Translations under genes and position numbers: made by a program
Notes under the pieces: model-generated
The model's database searches: none
Told to the model about the DNA's origin: nothing
What the model saw: the letters and a program-made list of their open reading frames with translations, nothing else
Part shown: in pieces, positions 41,367 through 43,500 of the stretch
Layout: every line of letters starts with the position of its first letter
How positions within the stretch are numbered: position 1 is the stretch's first letter
Assembly: GCF_000213555.1 (NCBI RefSeq)
Contig: NZ_GL891990.1
Span: forward strand, 1-43,500
Direction of reading: 5' to 3'
Origin: Dysgonomonas gadei ATCC BAA-286
GTDB lineage: Bacteria; Bacteroidota; Bacteroidia; Bacteroidales; Dysgonomonadaceae
Length of the DNA stretch: 43,500 bases

Positions 41367-41978
41367 ATGAAACCGAATGATTACGCAAAACTCGAAAAAG
41401 ATTATAGTTTCAAGAAGAATTATCTGAATAGTACCCTATGGTGGAAAAATATACTGATGGTACCACCTGTATGCCTACTCTTTGTCGGGTTGGTTGGCAT
41501 ATTGTACTTATTTAACCTCGACAAGCTGGTATCGTGGTACATTATCCCATATTTATTACTCTTCGTAGTAGGTACTATATTGCTGAAAGCCATGAAGAAG
41601 CATATTCAGAAAACGGCGATTAACAGGCCCGATTCCTTCCTTATCTGTCTGGCCAAACCTATCGGGGAAAAAGACGGATACACCTATGCCGCATTTGTAA
41701 AAGACAGTCACAGGCATAACAAATACTATATTACAGATGAAATAAAAGATATATCTACGGATGATATTTTGAACAATCATAATGCTCCCTTCAGGAAAAA
41801 AACAATACTGATCGATAACGATGAAACCGGTTCCGATCTTTATATAAGGGCATATACCAACAGGGATCTGAACAGGCGGAGTTCTACGTGGCGCGAAGAT
41901 GCACTGATCCCGGTATTGTATATAGATGATAAATACACGTTTATCATCAAAAAGAAAGATCTGGTAATCACCGGCTAG
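41367..41978 (+). CDS. Two-pass membrane protein of unknown function
   Basis: A 203-residue protein with a polar N-terminus, two adjacent membrane segments (about 28-49 and 58-76) and a C-terminal, probably cytoplasmic, domain of about 120 residues rich in charged residues (for example the NRDLNRRSSTWREDA segment). I do not recognise the family. It has its own -7 box and lies 95 nt before a glycosyltransferase gene, which also has its own box, so a shared operon is not evident. Codon use looks like its neighbours. Confidence 0.65.
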   Translation: MKPNDYAKLEKDYSFKKNYLNSTLWWKNILMVPPVCLLFVGLVGILYLFNLDKLVSWYIIPYLLLFVVGTILLKAMKKHIQKTAINRPDSFLICLAKPIGEKDGYTYAAFVKDSHRHNKYYITDEIKDISTDDILNNHNAPFRKKTILIDNDETGSDLYIRAYTNRDLNRRSSTWREDALIPVLYIDDKYTFIIKKKDLVITG

Positions 41979-42007
41979 TTGCCAAATCTTCCGAAAACTC
42001 ATAATCT

Positions 42008-42035
42008 ATAATTTATAACTCATAACTCATAACTA
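42008..42035. repeat. Short tandem repeat ATAACTC
   Basis: TATAACTCATAACTCATAACT holds close to three copies of a 7-nt unit directly upstream of the glycosyltransferase promoter box at 42043. Changes in copy number by slippage would alter the region just before the -7 box. Confidence 0.5.
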
Positions 42036-42042
42036 AAATCCC

Positions 42043-42050
42043 TATCTTTG
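42043..42050 (+). promoter_or_regulatory. Bacteroidota -7 box (TATCTTTG) of the glycosyltransferase gene
   Basis: An exact TAnnTTTG match 23 nt before the ATG at 42074. The region where the -33 element should lie is a tandem repeat without TTTG. Confidence 0.5.
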
Positions 42051-42073
42051 CATCTAAATATAATACAAACTAT

Positions 42074-43171
42074 ATGAAGATTCTTTTGATAGGCGAATAC
42101 AGTCGTGCTCATTTGACTTTGGCAGAAGGGTTACGTTCATTAGGACATGAGGTGCTGACAGCTTCGGATGGCGATGGCTTTAAAAATTATCCGCGTGATG
42201 TGGACTTGAGCCGGAAGAGTTCGGGGGTAATAGATACTCTTTCCAGTATGATATCTGTCCTTGGTAAATTCAGGAAGTTTAAAGGCTATGACATTGTGCA
42301 GCTTATAAATCCATGCTTTACTACCCAGAATGTGCGGGTCAACAATTACCTGTATAAGAAGCTGAAAAAGAACAATAAGAAAGTCTTTATGGGTGCTTTC
42401 GGTGATGATTCGTATTGGGTAAGCGCATGCTTGGGAAACAAGATATTCGACTATTCTGAATTTTTTGTAGATGGCAAAGCGATCAATGTCGATTTCAATC
42501 AACGGTTCATCGATAAATGGATAGGCACGCCGCTCGAAACATTTAACCGGGCATTGGCAAAAGACGCGGACGGGATTGTAGCCTGCCTGTATGAATATTA
42601 TAAAGCGTATGAACCTTTCTTCTCCGGTAAGCTGAGATATATTCCTCTACCGATGAACACGGCGGAAATAGAATTTCAGCCGATACCCGATGAACCTGAA
42701 AAAGTGAACTTCTTTATCGGAATCAATAAGGTCCGAGAGAAGTTTAAAGGTACCGATGTGATGGAGAAAGCATTGGACAGAATCAAAGACAAATATCCGG
42801 ATAAAGTAATCGTTACGCGGGTAGAATCTGTCAGCTATGATGTATATCAGCAACTGATGTCACAGGCACATGTGGTGCTGGACCAGCTATATTCGCACAC
42901 TCCGGCGATGAACGCATTATTGGCAATGGCTCAGGGAAAAGTAGTTGTAGGCGGAGGAGAGCCATATATCTATGACTTATACGGTGACACGTCCAATCAG
43001 CCGATTGTAAACGTACATCCGCACGAAGACGATGTGTTTGATAAGTTGGAATGGCTGGTATTGAACAAAAAAGATATTCCGGAGATATCGGGAAAGAGCC
43101 GTCAATTTGTTGAAACGAACCACGATTACGTGACAGTGGCGAAGAAATATCTGGATTTCTGGAGATTATAA
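42074..43171 (+). CDS. GT-B fold glycosyltransferase (GT4-like)
   Basis: A 365-residue glycosyltransferase with two Rossmann-like halves. The N-terminal half starts MKILLIGEYSRAHLTLAEGL with YDIVQLINP, and the C-terminal half has FFIGINKVREKFKGTDVMEK, a pattern of GT4 enzymes, and HTPAMNALLAMAQGKVVVGG with the later EPYIYDLYG, where the donor nucleotide-sugar and the catalytic Glu of the E-x7-E pattern would lie, though only loosely conserved. No membrane segment is seen. It probably builds a surface polysaccharide or glycolipid. Donor and acceptor are unknown. It lies before a repeat-rich end of the window. Confidence 0.85.
   Translation: MKILLIGEYSRAHLTLAEGLRSLGHEVLTASDGDGFKNYPRDVDLSRKSSGVIDTLSSMISVLGKFRKFKGYDIVQLINPCFTTQNVRVNNYLYKKLKKNNKKVFMGAFGDDSYWVSACLGNKIFDYSEFFVDGKAINVDFNQRFIDKWIGTPLETFNRALAKDADGIVACLYEYYKAYEPFFSGKLRYIPLPMNTAEIEFQPIPDEPEKVNFFIGINKVREKFKGTDVMEKALDRIKDKYPDKVIVTRVESVSYDVYQQLMSQAHVVLDQLYSHTPAMNALLAMAQGKVVVGGGEPYIYDLYGDTSNQPIVNVHPHEDDVFDKLEWLVLNKKDIPEISGKSRQFVETNHDYVTVAKKYLDFWRL

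Positions 43172-43500
<329 letters not shown>

Overview
The window looks like a chromosomal segment from a member of the Bacteroidales (Bacteroidota), plausibly near Dysgonomonas or Parabacteroides. The genus is my inference. The evidence is: (i) rRNA 3' end and 5S sequence of Bacteroides type; (ii) many start-proximal TAnnTTTG boxes, the Bacteroidota sigma-ABfr -7 element, with few clear Shine-Dalgarno sites; (iii) family content such as a DUF2723 glycosyltransferase, a PorT-like barrel, a DUF721 protein and a trpBEGDCFA-type operon; (iv) moderate to low GC with intergenic repeat families typical of that phylum.

Layout. 1-545: 3' end of a 23S rRNA gene, 5S rRNA and the rrn terminator (+). 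791-6251 (-): a HAD phosphatase with its own promoter, preceded by a cluster transcribed as GntP-family permease, RidA, fold-III PLP enzyme (D-threonine aldolase / D-serine dehydratase family), M19 dipeptidase; I read this as a D-amino-acid or dipeptide catabolic unit. 6679-7908: a short HPPK-like gene and a GT14-type glycosyltransferase that converge and overlap. 7997-11670 (-): pyrG and yidC. 11840-14570 (+): dnaG and a small outer-membrane barrel. 14600-16925 (-): ABC-2 exporter permease and ATPase. 17598-19651 (+): recF, a DciA-like DUF721 gene and a thioesterase. 19730-20407 (-): a secreted TonB-plug-like protein without a barrel. 20621-24757 (+): a DUF2723 membrane glycosyltransferase and a polysaccharide deacetylase. 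24767-25759 (-): a secreted metallophosphoesterase.

25817-36110 (+) is the centrepiece: a tryptophan operon with a promoter, a 19-codon leader peptide with three tandem Trp codons, a terminator and a competing antiterminator, then trpB, trpE, trpG, a second TrpB of the TrpB2 type, trpD, a PchB/AroQ-like chorismate mutase, a flavodoxin-fold NAD(P)H oxidoreductase, a YbjJ-like MFS transporter, trpC, trpF, trpA. The downstream half is tightly coupled (4-nt overlaps); the upstream half is interrupted by palindromic repeats, one of which encodes the N-terminus of trpG.

36180-43171: two membrane proteins of unknown role, an EptA-like phosphoethanolamine transferase, a RelA/SpoT protein with a degenerate hydrolase site, and a GT-B glycosyltransferase. 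The window ends in an uninterrupted (AG)34 tract that reaches the last base.

The most unusual material outside the genes is repeat DNA: an approximately 80-bp dispersed hairpin family (four copies), a GTAGGGGCGAAT inverted-repeat mosaic (two full and related partial copies), a 194-bp palindromic MITE-like element, and a 15-bp AAGGTC-NNN-GACCTT palindrome (four copies).
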